Assembly (NCBI GenBank): GCA_001708385.1
Contig: CP012388.1
Location: 2,418,001-2,482,000, forward strand
DNA from: Flavobacterium psychrophilum
GTDB taxonomy: Bacteria; Bacteroidota; Bacteroidia; Flavobacteriales; Flavobacteriaceae
Reading direction: 5' to 3'
DNA: 64,000 bases
Below, one piece after another: positions 63,714 through 64,000 of this stretch (position 1 is its first letter; each line of letters opens with the position of its first letter). Both the position numbers and the translations under genes were made by a program. The notes under the pieces were generated by a model, which worked only from the letters and a program-made list of their open reading frames with translations, did not search any database and had not been told where the DNA came from.

Positions 63714-64000
63714 ATGAATAAGACATTTAATATATATTGTGACGAAAGTTGTCATATTGAGAACGATCATAAAGCTTATATGTTCCTAGGGTCAATAAGT
63801 GTTGCATATAATCAAGTTAGATTTCATACAGAACAAATTAATCAACTAAAGAAAAAACATAATTTTTATGCAGAAATAAAGTGGTCGAAAGTTTCAAAAT
63901 CGAAATTAAGATTTTATTTAGAACTCGTAGATTACTTTTTTAATACAGATCTACAATTTAGATCTGTAGGTGTTAAAAAGGAAAAGATTAACAATGATGC
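63714..64000 (+). CDS. DUF3800-type protein (3' end cut by window)
   Basis: The frame from 63714 stays open to the window end (95 codons). It opens with NKTFNIYCDESCHIEND, the DES motif at the start of DUF3800 proteins, followed by AYMFLGSISV and EIKWSKVSKSK, which also fit. DUF3800 proteins have an RNase H-like fold, and the role is unknown; some lie beside mobile or defence genes. The stretch is more AT-rich than the phage structural genes and points the other way, so it may be cargo or early-region DNA. Confidence 0.75.
   Translation, partial: MNKTFNIYCDESCHIENDHKAYMFLGSISVAYNQVRFHTEQINQLKKKHNFYAEIKWSKVSKSKLRFYLELVDYFFNTDLQFRSVGVKKEKINND

Overview
The window is a chromosome segment of a member of the Bacteroidota, most likely Flavobacteriaceae and Flavobacterium-like. 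The evidence is the low GC content, the TAnnTTTG promoter elements, a complete Bat (aerotolerance-type) operon, a type IX secretion system (T9SS) cargo protein and a PorZ homologue, and a GH92 mannosidase.

Layout. Positions 1-5185 hold minus-strand accessory genes: a truncated AlbA/Schlafen-type protein, an SDR oxidoreductase, an aldo/keto reductase and a secreted M43 metalloprotease. Positions 5426-15138 are the Bat operon: MoxR, DUF58, a BatD-like protein, BatA, BatB, BatC, BatD, a small exported protein and BatE. Positions 15339-21723 hold housekeeping genes: YicC, gmk, an acyltransferase, nadD, an iron-type alcohol dehydrogenase, gpsA and a TerC family protein. Positions 21847-27462 hold GH92, a hypothetical protein, an NlpE-like lipoprotein, a CheY-like receiver and pheS. 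Positions 31014-39409 hold an ArsC/Spx-like protein, cvpA, a conserved hypothetical, gdhA, a trans-sulfuration enzyme, a DUF3298-type lipoprotein, a 39-residue membrane peptide, porZ and recO.

The most striking region is 27560-30957. It is a direct array of eleven related, apparently non-coding transcription units on the plus strand, broken only by one minus-strand quinone-oxidoreductase gene. Most units carry the same upstream boxes and a TAnnTTTG promoter. Most then carry a hairpin with a CCCCC loop, a second hairpin with a CCCCC loop, and their own intrinsic terminator. Stem sequences differ between units while pairing is kept, and the loops and promoter stay constant. I read this as a family of tandem paralogous small RNAs with twin C-rich loops. 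One member shows GGGGG in its first loop.

From 39410, directly against the recO stop codon, to at least 63510 lies a tailed-phage structural region transcribed on the minus strand. It has terminase subunits, tail and tape-measure genes, a ClpP-like head protease, capsid, portal, connector, a repeat-rich fibre, holin, CHAP endolysin and a spanin-like protein. Three plus-strand genes for exported proteins or lipoproteins interrupt it as probable cargo (morons), and host-type palindromic repeats lie between its genes. No integrase or repressor is visible, so the prophage probably continues past the window. A partial DUF3800-type gene begins at 63714.
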